From Bacteroidales bacterium (GTDB lineage Bacteria > Bacteroidota > Bacteroidia > Bacteroidales > JAADGE01), in the NCBI GenBank assembly GCA_021108035.1, contig JAIORQ010000079.1, forward strand, positions 1 to 45,152: 45,152 bases of DNA, in the 5' to 3' direction. Position 1 is the stretch's first letter, and every line of letters starts with the position of its first letter. Positions 1 through 8,292 of this stretch are shown here, one piece after another. The notes below the pieces were generated by a model. The model saw only the letters and a list, made by a program, of their open reading frames with translations, had not been told where the DNA came from and did no database searches. The position numbers and the translations under genes were made by a program.

Positions 1-158
1 ATCTTATTTTTTTGTAAAGATATAAAATATTTCACAGAATACCTAAACTAAAGCCTTAAAGTTTAAGGATTGCTGACCGGCGGTCATATACTAATACGGG
101 ATAATCAGGTAAATTATCAAATAATTTCAATAGTTTGTAAATACAAAGTTATGCAACT

Positions 159-313
159 TTGAGTTTACTCCGAAAAGTCCTTTTTGCCACAAAGACACAA
201 AAACACAAAGAATCACAAAAAGATAAGATGCTGAAAATAAGTATTTTGTGAAATTTAGTGATTTGGTATTTTAGTGGCATTTTCATTTTTATGACTTTTC
301 GGAGTAGCCTCAA
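159..313. repeat. MITE-like palindromic intergenic element
   Basis: The ends are a 14-bp perfect inverted repeat, TACTCCGAAAAGTC at 166-179 and its reverse complement at 293-306. It extends to TTGAG (159-163) and CTCAA (309-313) with a two-base mismatch. The inside is itself an imperfect palindrome: the left half has a run of CACAAAGACACAAAAACAC type and the right half is roughly its reverse complement (TTTGTG, TTAGTG, TTTAGTGGCA). It has no coding capacity, so it is a non-autonomous repeat at most. No target-site duplication was evident. Confidence 0.6.
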
Positions 314-368
314 CTTTGATTTTCAAACAGAGTAAATCCGTTTGTGAATATAATCCAATATTTTATTG

Positions 369-400
369 TTTGGTAAAATGCTGTTTATTTCATATATTTG
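369..400 (+). promoter_or_regulatory. Predicted Bacteroidota-type promoter
   Basis: TTTG at 369-372 and TATATTTG at 393-400 match the TTTG / TAnnTTTG housekeeping promoter form known in Bacteroidota, with a 20-nt spacer in the usual range. It lies about 55 nt before the ATG at 454 and may drive the whole downstream row of co-directional genes. It also argues against translation starting further upstream at 316. Confidence 0.5.
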
Positions 401-453
401 ATAAACTAAATTGTAATAAAATTGAACAGATCATTATAACAAACACAAAAAAA

Positions 454-1185
454 ATGAGAACACTATTATTCATAATATTTATGATGTCAGTATCAATCGG
501 TTACGGACAAAAAACTGATTGTGATCTTAAACTTGAAATACTGAAAAATGTATTTAAAGACTATGAGATTAAACATTACGAAGATCAAAAAGTATTTGAA
601 ACTAAAGTATGGAACAAACATGCAGTCATCGCATTTGAAAACTGTTTTGTCATTCAATTTAATGAAGGTATTACTGCTTTAGCTTTTAATATTTACTTAT
701 CTGAAGACCCGAAACAATATCAATACATGATTGAGGAAGGTATATATAATATGATGGATGTTGATGATACTAATTTGTTTCAAGGAGGTGATGAACGTCT
801 GATCCAGGTGATCTTTTACAATAGAAAAAACAACAAGTTTTTAGGCAAAGCAAAAGGATTCCCAATTGATAAACTAACATGGATTCCCGAAGGAATGGGG
901 GATATGACAACACTTAATATAATAAAAAGTTTTTCAAAGTCTGATGCGAGCAAGAACACTTGTGTACTGTCAATTGAAGAATGTCCGGACTGTCTCGGAG
1001 GCTTAAACTACGTTTTTAAATTTCATAAAGGCGAAATACTTACTTCAAAAGGAACAGACGAATGTTACGATTCTGTTTATGAAAGAAATAACAGTTTGAT
1101 AATGAAAATCATTAAAAATTGCTATGAAAACCAATATGAGGACGAACCGGCTCAAATTAAAGAAGAACTTTTGTTTAAATGGTAA
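454..1185 (+). CDS. Secreted protein of unknown function (243 aa)
   Basis: I do not recognise the family. The chosen start gives a clean signal peptide: basic MR, a hydrophobic core of about 15 residues, and GYGQ before the mature part. The open frame continues upstream to 316, but that extension overlaps the predicted promoter at 369-400 and would bury the signal peptide. The mature part (about residues 20-243) is mixed polar and hydrophobic, with a Cys pair CPDC and further cysteines near the C-terminus that could form disulfides in the periplasm. It lies 27 nt upstream of the coiled-coil gene, so it is probably the first gene of that transcript. A link to the kinase locus is positional only. 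Confidence 0.6.
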   Translation: MRTLLFIIFMMSVSIGYGQKTDCDLKLEILKNVFKDYEIKHYEDQKVFETKVWNKHAVIAFENCFVIQFNEGITALAFNIYLSEDPKQYQYMIEEGIYNMMDVDDTNLFQGGDERLIQVIFYNRKNNKFLGKAKGFPIDKLTWIPEGMGDMTTLNIIKSFSKSDASKNTCVLSIEECPDCLGGLNYVFKFHKGEILTSKGTDECYDSVYERNNSLIMKIIKNCYENQYEDEPAQIKEELLFKW

Positions 1186-1212
1186 AAATCTGTTAAATAT
1201 CAAAATTTTATT

Positions 1213-2763
1213 ATGAGCGGTCCTAAATCTTATAAGACGTATTCAATTAATGTTTTTGAAGGTAAGTTGAATGATATATTTTGTATGCAATCTGATATTA
1301 TTCAAATATTTAAAGAATTGAAAAATTTCTCCGTAAATGATAATGAACGTAATATTAAATTTAACTGTGATGATTTTACCGATAAAAATCAGGATGAAGT
1401 AAATAAACAAATTAAGAGTTTTGTTGTTGAATATAAAGGCAGATTCGGGCAAGAAAAATATGATGAATTTAATAAAAAAATTAAATCGAAAGTCAAAAGT
1501 CTAAACAAGTTTCTTAATAAATTAAAAAAGGAAAAAACGGATTTTTCAGAAAAAAGAGAAGATTATCAATCTTATATTTCTTACGAAAAATATTATGAAA
1601 ATTCACTCAACTCATTAAAGCGATTTAAAACGAATGTAATTGATTATTTAGAGCAAAATATTGATGATGAACATCTTAAAAAATTTGAAAAAACAAAAAA
1701 TACAATAAAACAATTTAAGCCGACAATAAAAAAGCTCAATTTTGAATACGGATTTCAAGATATTGAAAAAACAAATAAGCAAAAAGTCAGTAAGTTCATC
1801 ACTCAAAGTGAGAATAAACTTGGTGATTTTAAAAATATAATCGTAAAAAGTATTATAAATGAATCCCTTTCACAAAAAAAACAAGTTCCACAGGCTGAAC
1901 AAACCAAATCAGTAAAACAAAACAAAGAAATTAAGAATCTGACAAAAAAAATTAATGAAAAAATTAATGTGCTTAAAGATAACAAACTTCGTAAAAAATT
2001 TATTTCCGAACTAAATAAATTGCAGAAAAGTAAAGTTCTTACGGATGTATATTTTTACAAGGAATTTCTTGACAACTTAAAACAATCTGAAAGAACTCAA
2101 GAATATAAACAAGAAATTAAGAATTTTATTTATGAAATAAATAATACAGAAACAGCAAGTGTTTTAGCAGAAAAAAGAAACAAATTTCTGCAAACGGCAA
2201 TTGGTTTGTTAGAATTACCTGTGATAAAACAATATAGTTTAAACGATTTTAAAACACGATACCGGGTTTTAAAAGAAAAAAACATTGAGGAAATACATGA
2301 CGAATATGTAAGAAAAAAAGAAAACGAGTTTCTGAAATCTCAACTTGTAAATGGTTTGCAAAACATGAATTATCAAGTTGCAGATGATATGGAAGTGATT
2401 GATTTTGAAAAACAATCTGATTTTCTTTTAAAAGTTCCTAATCAAAAAAATTATATAAATTTAAGAATAGGAAAAGACAACACAATAGCTTATAATTTTT
2501 TAATTGAAGAAAATAAAGACAGCTTAAGCATTGATCAAAAACGAAAAAAAGTAACAGAAATGGAATCTGCCTGCAAAGGTTTCAAACAAGTATTGGAAGA
2601 TTTGGAAAAAATGGGCTTGAAAGTAAATCAAACTAATGATAATGCTGCAACAGAGGAAACAATAATGCAGTTACCAAAAAAATATCGTGATAAAATTAAA
2701 AGTGAAGAAAAACAAAAACAACGATTACAACAAACAGAAAAAAAGAAGAAATATTTGGGGTGA
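1213..2763 (+). CDS. Coiled-coil protein of unknown function (516 aa)
   Basis: There is no signal peptide, so it is predicted cytoplasmic. The N-terminus MSGPKSYKTY is distinctive and followed by a very Lys/Glu/Asn-rich body with long heptad-like stretches (about residues 60-360), suggesting extended helical coiled coils. A compact C-terminal part (about 375-480, containing NYQVADDMEVIDFEKQ and LRIGKDNTIAYNF) looks like a small alpha/beta domain. The tail is charged. No enzymatic motif was seen. It precedes the AAA+ gene and could be an adaptor or scaffold for it, which is inference from position only. The spacer to the next gene carries a ten-unit heptamer repeat. Confidence 0.65.
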   Translation: MSGPKSYKTYSINVFEGKLNDIFCMQSDIIQIFKELKNFSVNDNERNIKFNCDDFTDKNQDEVNKQIKSFVVEYKGRFGQEKYDEFNKKIKSKVKSLNKFLNKLKKEKTDFSEKREDYQSYISYEKYYENSLNSLKRFKTNVIDYLEQNIDDEHLKKFEKTKNTIKQFKPTIKKLNFEYGFQDIEKTNKQKVSKFITQSENKLGDFKNIIVKSIINESLSQKKQVPQAEQTKSVKQNKEIKNLTKKINEKINVLKDNKLRKKFISELNKLQKSKVLTDVYFYKEFLDNLKQSERTQEYKQEIKNFIYEINNTETASVLAEKRNKFLQTAIGLLELPVIKQYSLNDFKTRYRVLKEKNIEEIHDEYVRKKENEFLKSQLVNGLQNMNYQVADDMEVIDFEKQSDFLLKVPNQKNYINLRIGKDNTIAYNFLIEENKDSLSIDQKRKKVTEMESACKGFKQVLEDLEKMGLKVNQTNDNAATEETIMQLPKKYRDKIKSEEKQKQRLQQTEKKKKYLG

Positions 2764-2788
2764 AAGTTATAAGTTTTGGGTTTGGAGC

Positions 2789-2858
2789 TGCAACCTGTAA
2801 CATGCAACCTGCAACCTGCAACCTGCAACCTGTAACTTGCAACCTGCAACCCGTAACA
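2789..2858 (+). repeat. Heptanucleotide tandem repeat (10 units, TGCAACC-type)
   Basis: Ten consecutive 7-mers fill 70 bp. Seven read TGCAACC; the others are TGTAACA (2796), TGTAACT (2831) and CGTAACA (2852). The array sits in the 141-nt spacer between the coiled-coil gene and the AAA+ gene and ends 47 nt before the AAA+ start. Seven is not a multiple of three and the array is outside coding sequence, so unit-number change would alter spacing rather than protein. Confidence 0.85.
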
Positions 2859-2904
2859 CATAGTACAATTCAATTTTTAAACAATAAACCAAAAATAATA
2901 CCAC

Positions 2905-4785
2905 ATGGATCTACAAGATATTTTTCCTCGCTGGATGTCAGAATTCAGACGCTTTCAAAATCTTAAATCACAGATATTTTTGTTCGGAAATGTTTATGAT
3001 TGTTATTATTTCCCTGTTAATCACAACACTGCTCAAAGTGAAGAAGAGTTAAAATGGAGTAAATTTCCTGATATAAAAACTTTAATGCGGCGATACTTAA
3101 TGAATGAGAACTATGAAATCGTTGCTTACTATGATATAATTGATGCTTTGGAGTTGCACTCTTCTGATGAAGATATTACAAAAGACACAATACTTAAGTT
3201 TTTATCGGAAGACAATGAAAAAGCAAAAATTGATTATGCTTCGGCAGATATGAGGCAAGTTGAAAATAATCTTGAAAATGTATTAACATTTTTCAGATAT
3301 TTGGTTGGCAATAAAACTAAATTAAGTGCAGGGATAATAAATTACAGTTCGCGCTTCAGTATGAACCCAAACTCCTTAGCTGAAAATGAAAGACGAATAT
3401 TTCTAAAATTACTTAAATCTGCACAAGAAGCACGAACAATCAGAACTTCGGAAGGGAAGAAAAATAATATTCTGATTTTTATTTGCGATAAATTAAATGA
3501 TATTCCAAGTTGGTTGTTGCTTGAAAATCCTTTAACAAAAGGGATTGAAATTCTTAAACCGGATAAGAAGGAACGTTTGCGTTTTTTTAATGTTCAAAAT
3601 CGTTTCTTCTTTCATGAAAATGAAGAAATTGATATGAAAGAAATTCCCGGCAGATTTGTAAACCTAACTGACGGCTTTACAAACAGCGAATTGGAAGATC
3701 TTATTATAATATCTGAACAAGAAAAAATTCATATCAATAATATCCGGCAAATTGTAGATTTATTTAAATACGGAGTTAAAGAAAATTTTTGGGAAGATTT
3801 GTCCAAAGATAAAATTAATAATGCAGATAAAGAGCTGAAAAAACGTGTTCTCGGACAAGATTACGGTATATTAAAAAGTGTAGAGATTATACGCAGGGCA
3901 AAACTCGGTTTACATTCAATAGACCAAAAGAAGCCTAAAAATAAACCTAAAGGAGTTTTGTTTTTTGCCGGGCCAACCGGAGTCGGTAAAACTGAACTGG
4001 CAAAATCGCTTGCAGAATTTATTTTCAGCGATGAAGATGCTATTGTTCGTTTTGATATGAGTGAATATAACGACGGGAATTCCGATGTGAAATTAATAGG
4101 AGCTCCTCCGGGTTATGTCGGTTATGAAGAAGGAGGACAATTAACTTCAAAAATGAAATCAAAACCGTTTTCAATTGTGTTGTTTGATGAAATTGAAAAA
4201 GCACATCCGGTTATTTTTGATAAATTCTTGCAAATTCTCGACGACGGCAGACTAACCGACGGAAAAGGAGAAACTGTGTATTTTACAGAATCTCTTATCA
4301 TTTTCACAAGTAATTTGGGAGTTTATAAATTAGATGATCAGGGAAGAAGAGTACAAAATATATTTCCTGATGATGATTACGAAACTATGTCGAAAAAAAT
4401 TATGAATGAGATTGTTAAGTTTTTTACAACAACTTTAAATCGTCCTGAGATATTGAATCGTTTCGGAGATAATTTTGTTGTGTTTGACTTTATCAGACCT
4501 CCCGTTGACAAATTAATTTTATTAAAAAATCTCAATGTTATCAAAGAAAATTTATTAAAACAAAAAAATTGCGGATTTGAGTTTGATGATGAATTTTGTG
4601 ATAAATTTCTCAAATATTTTGTTGCCGAAAATCTGCACATGGGCGGGCGAGGAATAATTAACAAAATTGAAACAGAAATTAAAAACGGAATAGCTAATTT
4701 TATGTTTGAACAGGACAAATCATCAGATTTTAATTTTAAAGTATATATTGATGAAAAAAATCTTGTAGATTTTAAAAGTATATAG
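2905..4785 (+). CDS. ClpB/ClpA-like AAA+ ATPase with degenerate first domain (626 aa)
   Basis: The C-terminal half is a clear Clp/Hsp100 D2-type AAA+ module. It has Walker A GPTGVGKT (residues 356-363, K362), Walker B VLFDEIEKAH (from about 425), a sensor-1-like FTSNLG, an arginine-finger region RPEILNRF (about 512) and the small-domain GGRG motif (about 581). The N-terminal half (1-310) resembles an AAA domain without Walker A: it has FLFGNVYD near residue 26 and a lid-like LTDGFTNSELEDL, but no P-loop. ClpB proper is about 860 aa with two active ATPase domains and a middle coiled coil; this protein has no middle domain. Clp family members unfold or remodel proteins. Its place before seven kinases and a phosphatase suggests a remodelling ATPase dedicated to this system, which is inference. 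Confidence 0.88.
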   Translation: MDLQDIFPRWMSEFRRFQNLKSQIFLFGNVYDCYYFPVNHNTAQSEEELKWSKFPDIKTLMRRYLMNENYEIVAYYDIIDALELHSSDEDITKDTILKFLSEDNEKAKIDYASADMRQVENNLENVLTFFRYLVGNKTKLSAGIINYSSRFSMNPNSLAENERRIFLKLLKSAQEARTIRTSEGKKNNILIFICDKLNDIPSWLLLENPLTKGIEILKPDKKERLRFFNVQNRFFFHENEEIDMKEIPGRFVNLTDGFTNSELEDLIIISEQEKIHINNIRQIVDLFKYGVKENFWEDLSKDKINNADKELKKRVLGQDYGILKSVEIIRRAKLGLHSIDQKKPKNKPKGVLFFAGPTGVGKTELAKSLAEFIFSDEDAIVRFDMSEYNDGNSDVKLIGAPPGYVGYEEGGQLTSKMKSKPFSIVLFDEIEKAHPVIFDKFLQILDDGRLTDGKGETVYFTESLIIFTSNLGVYKLDDQGRRVQNIFPDDDYETMSKKIMNEIVKFFTTTLNRPEILNRFGDNFVVFDFIRPPVDKLILLKNLNVIKENLLKQKNCGFEFDDEFCDKFLKYFVAENLHMGGRGIINKIETEIKNGIANFMFEQDKSSDFNFKVYIDEKNLVDFKSI

Positions 4786-4814
4786 CAGATAGTTACTTAT
4801 AATCATCAATTGTG

Positions 4815-7800
4815 ATGAAAAAACACGACAAAACCAAAACATATTCCGACAGTAATAAAACAACAACTTACGGCGATTCCGAAAAACGCACTAAGGAAAC
4901 TGTCCATAATCTGAAAGCCGGTGATAATATTATTCTGAACAATAAAGAGTACAAAATTCTTGAAATTATTTCAGAAAGTACAGGCGAAGCAGTTATCTAT
5001 AAAATTGAATCAGTTACCCCTAAATCCCCTAAAGGGGACTTTGCCGCAGCTACCAAAAAGTCCCCTTCAGGGGATTTAGGGGCAAAACAGGCGAAAGCAA
5101 ATTTTAATCAAAAACAAAAAATCTATGCACTAAAGCTGTATTTTGAATTTAAAGACGCAGAAAATGAACCAAATACAGAAGCATTATCGAGGATTAAAAA
5201 TATTAAAGACATTGATATACTGTGTTTATATGATTTTGGAACAGGCATAAATAAATACAAAGGAAAATATTGTTTTGAAATTTCCGATTTTGCTCACGGA
5301 CATGATTTGTTAAAAGTTGAAAACCTGAAAGAAAAATATAAACCTGATTTCATTGAAAAAGAACTTATTTCGCAAATATTTAAAGGGATTTTGCGATTAC
5401 ATGAAAATCGTATTTATCATTGTGATTTAAAACCGCAAAATGTTTTTTATCTTGATAAAGAACAAATCGAAATTGTAATCGGGGATTACGGATCGGCAAA
5501 GACATTTGAATTTGATGCAGAGAAAAAATCGCGCAAAACCACAACAGTAAAAGGAACTGATTTTTATTTGCCGCCCGAACAAGCACGAGGTTTTATTTCC
5601 GAAAAAAACGATTACTATTCTTTCGGAATGATATTGTTGCATTTATTTTATCCCGAAAAAATACTGCTGAATGAGAATAGCCTGTCCCGTGATAACGGAA
5701 AACCAAAAAGTTTAAGTCATTCAAAATTAAAACAAATTATTGAGAGACAATTTGAAGCTAAACCGATAATTGATTTTAACCCAAAATTTAAAAGAATTAA
5801 CAGCCTGATTGAAGGATTAACTCTTGTTGATTTTAATTTGCGTTGGGGAAAAGAACAAGTTGAGCAATGGATTGAAGGTAGAGACATTGACTTAATTTAC
5901 AGAGAATCAACTTCTCTAAAAGTAGATTTACATAAGATTAAAGAGCAGTCATTAAAATTTGGCGAATATACTTTATCAACTCCGGATGACTTAAGAAACT
6001 ATTTACTTAATGATGATAATTGGTATGCCGATTTAATTGAAGATGAATATAATAAAGAAGACTTTATTAAATGGATGTTAAACTTATATACCGGTGATAT
6101 TAATATGCGTACAGCATTTAATAATATCATAAAATATTACAGCCAAGAAGGAGTCAACTTTGTTGCAGATGCCGTTATTCGCTTATTCATTCCGGAACAT
6201 CCTGTATCAGTCGGTATGCAATCATTTAATTTTGCTGAATCGGATGACATTTTGAAAACCACTACTCTTGCATTTTCTCATTTAATTTTTGATTTATGGA
6301 AAAGTTCGACAGATAAAGATATAAAACAATTTATTTTCAGTTATGAATTTGCATTAATACAATCAAAAAACAAAGTAAAAGCCATAAATATCTTAAAAAA
6401 TTTATATCGAATATTTTCTGTAAATAAAGATATTGAAAGTGATTTTGAAAATTATAAGGTTTATGCTTATACTAAAATAAACAAAAATTCCCTTGAAATT
6501 GTCAAAGAATTTCTGTTAGAATTATCAGCCGGTGATATCGAGATAATTGTAAACTCATTGGATAAAGTGAATAATTTGCAATATAAATTTATAAAATCAA
6601 CTTCAAGTTATTTTAAAAGTATCGGTATCGATAATGCACTGTACGATACAATTTCAGAAAATCAAACAATTGCTCTGAAATGCCCTGAAATTTTTGAATC
6701 TCTTGATGATTTTATTGAAAAAATCTATATAAGTTTTATAGAGAATATTGTTACTAAACACAAAATTACAAATGTTATTAGTCCCTCTTCAGTAAATAAA
6801 ATAAAAGAAACTTTAAAAAAGACATATCAAGATATCATTTACAATATTGAAAATGAATTAAGCTCTCTTGAAAAAGAATTTCCGGAAGAATTAAAATTGG
6901 TTAGAGGTTTCAGTATTGATATTATAAAACTAAAAAAAAATTCTCTTCAAAACATAAAATTTGATAAAGTCCAAAAAATCTATGAAGACATTCTTAGCTT
7001 AAAGACTGAATTAGAAAAAGTAGCAGAAGCAAAAGGAATTTTAAAACAATTTCATGACAGGGCCAATGAATCAAGCCTTGTTCTGCCATTATTGAAGATG
7101 GCCGAAAAACATATCAAATCAAATAATTATAAGGAAATAGAAAAAGCATGGCAAATTTTAACAAATGAGCATTCCTTTAAATGTGAATCACTCATAGATA
7201 TTCGGGATATTAAAAAACATGATCAGATATCTTATGAAAAAATGGGCATGTTCACAAGAATAAAAGTAGGTGGACCAATAAGTTTATTAGCTTTGAGCCC
7301 CGATGGGCAAAATATTGTTGTTGGAAATTACAGGAGTCTTAAAATACTTAATATAAAAAGAAAAGAAGTTGTTTCTACCATTGAAAATTCAGAACCTATC
7401 AAAGCATCTATAGCTATCAGTAAAGACAGTAAGAAAATTTCCTGCATTGATATTTTAGGTAATAAAGCTTCAGTTTTTGATTTAAAATCCGGTGAAGAAA
7501 TATATCATCTAAAAGAAATTGAACATTATCCTCGTGATGTATTATTTAGTGCCGATGACAAATATTTGGCGATTCCGGGACTTTTTTACACATTATTGTG
7601 GGATGTAAAAACCTGGGAACAAGATAAGCTGGTTGAAGGATCTGCACCCATTTGTTTTCATCCGTTTAAAAATTTATTAGTCTCGAGTAATCTTGTTAAT
7701 GAAATTATACTTATTGACATTAACACAAATGAAAGTTCAATTATTTCAAAGAAACGCCCTAATATTATTGATCAAATTTGTTTTAGCCCTGATGGTGAAT

Positions 7801-8201
7801 TGATTGCAAGTAGCTGTAGGGATGATGATATACGAATATGGGATGTGACTGGTAATTTAGTCCATGTTTTACCCGGGCATTCACAATATGAATATAGCCA
7901 TATCTGTTTCAGCCCGGATGGAAAAATCCTTGCAAGCATTCTCAAAACAGGAGTAGTACGATTTTGGAGTGTAGCTACCGGGGCCTCCTTATTGACACTT
8001 AATAAATTTAATTCAGTTAAGGGATTAGCTTTTCATCCCAGTGGTAAATATATTGTAGTAGCTGATTATTTTCAGGTAATTTTAATTTATTTAAAATATG
8101 TTACCTTGTATACCCACAAAATGAATATCCCTGATTTTATAATTTATGAAAAAAAGAATTCAAAAGACTTAAAAAAAATTAAAGAACAGTCTAAAAATTA
8201 A
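4815..8201 (+). CDS. K1: Ser/Thr kinase with C-terminal WD40 propeller (1128 aa)
   Basis: First of seven tandem paralogues. The Thr-rich tail is 1-32. The kinase domain is about 45-345, with beta-3 Lys K107 (ALKLY), catalytic loop HCDLKPQN (D204, N209), DYG for DFG (D224) and PPE at 253-255. The glycine loop is degenerate (ISESTGEAVIY), but the catalytic residues are all present. Residues about 67-98 are an insertion encoded by a palindromic DNA element that K2 and K6 lack. A middle region (about 360-820) is shared with the paralogues. About seven WD40-like blades follow (822-1100; FSPDG, IRIWDV, RFWSV). There is no transmembrane segment, so it should be cytoplasmic. GTG at 4812 directly precedes the chosen ATG, which matches the other paralogues' MKK starts. 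A linker fossil after the stop suggests it once had an FGE-sulfatase end like K7. Confidence 0.88.
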   Translation: MKKHDKTKTYSDSNKTTTYGDSEKRTKETVHNLKAGDNIILNNKEYKILEIISESTGEAVIYKIESVTPKSPKGDFAAATKKSPSGDLGAKQAKANFNQKQKIYALKLYFEFKDAENEPNTEALSRIKNIKDIDILCLYDFGTGINKYKGKYCFEISDFAHGHDLLKVENLKEKYKPDFIEKELISQIFKGILRLHENRIYHCDLKPQNVFYLDKEQIEIVIGDYGSAKTFEFDAEKKSRKTTTVKGTDFYLPPEQARGFISEKNDYYSFGMILLHLFYPEKILLNENSLSRDNGKPKSLSHSKLKQIIERQFEAKPIIDFNPKFKRINSLIEGLTLVDFNLRWGKEQVEQWIEGRDIDLIYRESTSLKVDLHKIKEQSLKFGEYTLSTPDDLRNYLLNDDNWYADLIEDEYNKEDFIKWMLNLYTGDINMRTAFNNIIKYYSQEGVNFVADAVIRLFIPEHPVSVGMQSFNFAESDDILKTTTLAFSHLIFDLWKSSTDKDIKQFIFSYEFALIQSKNKVKAINILKNLYRIFSVNKDIESDFENYKVYAYTKINKNSLEIVKEFLLELSAGDIEIIVNSLDKVNNLQYKFIKSTSSYFKSIGIDNALYDTISENQTIALKCPEIFESLDDFIEKIYISFIENIVTKHKITNVISPSSVNKIKETLKKTYQDIIYNIENELSSLEKEFPEELKLVRGFSIDIIKLKKNSLQNIKFDKVQKIYEDILSLKTELEKVAEAKGILKQFHDRANESSLVLPLLKMAEKHIKSNNYKEIEKAWQILTNEHSFKCESLIDIRDIKKHDQISYEKMGMFTRIKVGGPISLLALSPDGQNIVVGNYRSLKILNIKRKEVVSTIENSEPIKASIAISKDSKKISCIDILGNKASVFDLKSGEEIYHLKEIEHYPRDVLFSADDKYLAIPGLFYTLLWDVKTWEQDKLVEGSAPICFHPFKNLLVSSNLVNEIILIDINTNESSIISKKRPNIIDQICFSPDGELIASSCRDDDIRIWDVTGNLVHVLPGHSQYEYSHICFSPDGKILASILKTGVVRFWSVATGASLLTLNKFNSVKGLAFHPSGKYIVVADYFQVILIYLKYVTLYTHKMNIPDFIIYEKKNSKDLKKIKEQSKN
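5017..5082. repeat. In-frame palindromic element, copy 1 (in K1)
   Basis: The near-perfect inverted repeat has arms CCCCTAAATCCCCTAAAGG and CCTTCAGGGGATTTAGGGG around a short centre with GCAGCTACC. It encodes 22 codons in frame inside the beta-2/beta-3 turn of the kinase N-lobe. The total insertion relative to K2 is 32 codons. Confidence 0.9.
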
Positions 8202-8202
8202 T

Positions 8203-8262
8203 AGAAGAGTCCAATCCGTAATAAACTATGAAAACATTGCTGAAAAAACTAGTTATGTCTAA
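8203..8262 (+). pseudogene. Fossil of the linker preceding an FGE-sulfatase domain
   Basis: Directly after the K1 stop, in the +1 frame, the DNA reads QSVINYENIAEKTSYV then stop. K6 has QSVVNYENITHKYIAS in the linker between its transmembrane helix and its FGE domain (near 23566). The DNA matches closely too (CAATC, AAACTATGAAAACATT). K1 therefore probably lost a membrane/FGE end by deletion plus frameshift. The match is short, so confidence is moderate. Confidence 0.5.
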
Positions 8263-8292
8263 AATTAAAATTCAATCCAAAAAATATGGATT

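Noticed and set aside
2789-2858. CRISPR array
   Set aside because: The units are 7 bp with no spacers and no cas genes nearby.
2760-2966. Small protein across the heptamer repeat
   Set aside because: It is the heptamer repeat translated plus an out-of-frame piece of the AAA+ gene, with no independent support.
5380-5642. Antisense open frames inside the kinase genes
   Set aside because: They recur at the same place in several paralogues only because the kinase DNA is conserved, and their products look like reversed kinase sequence with no start context or domain.
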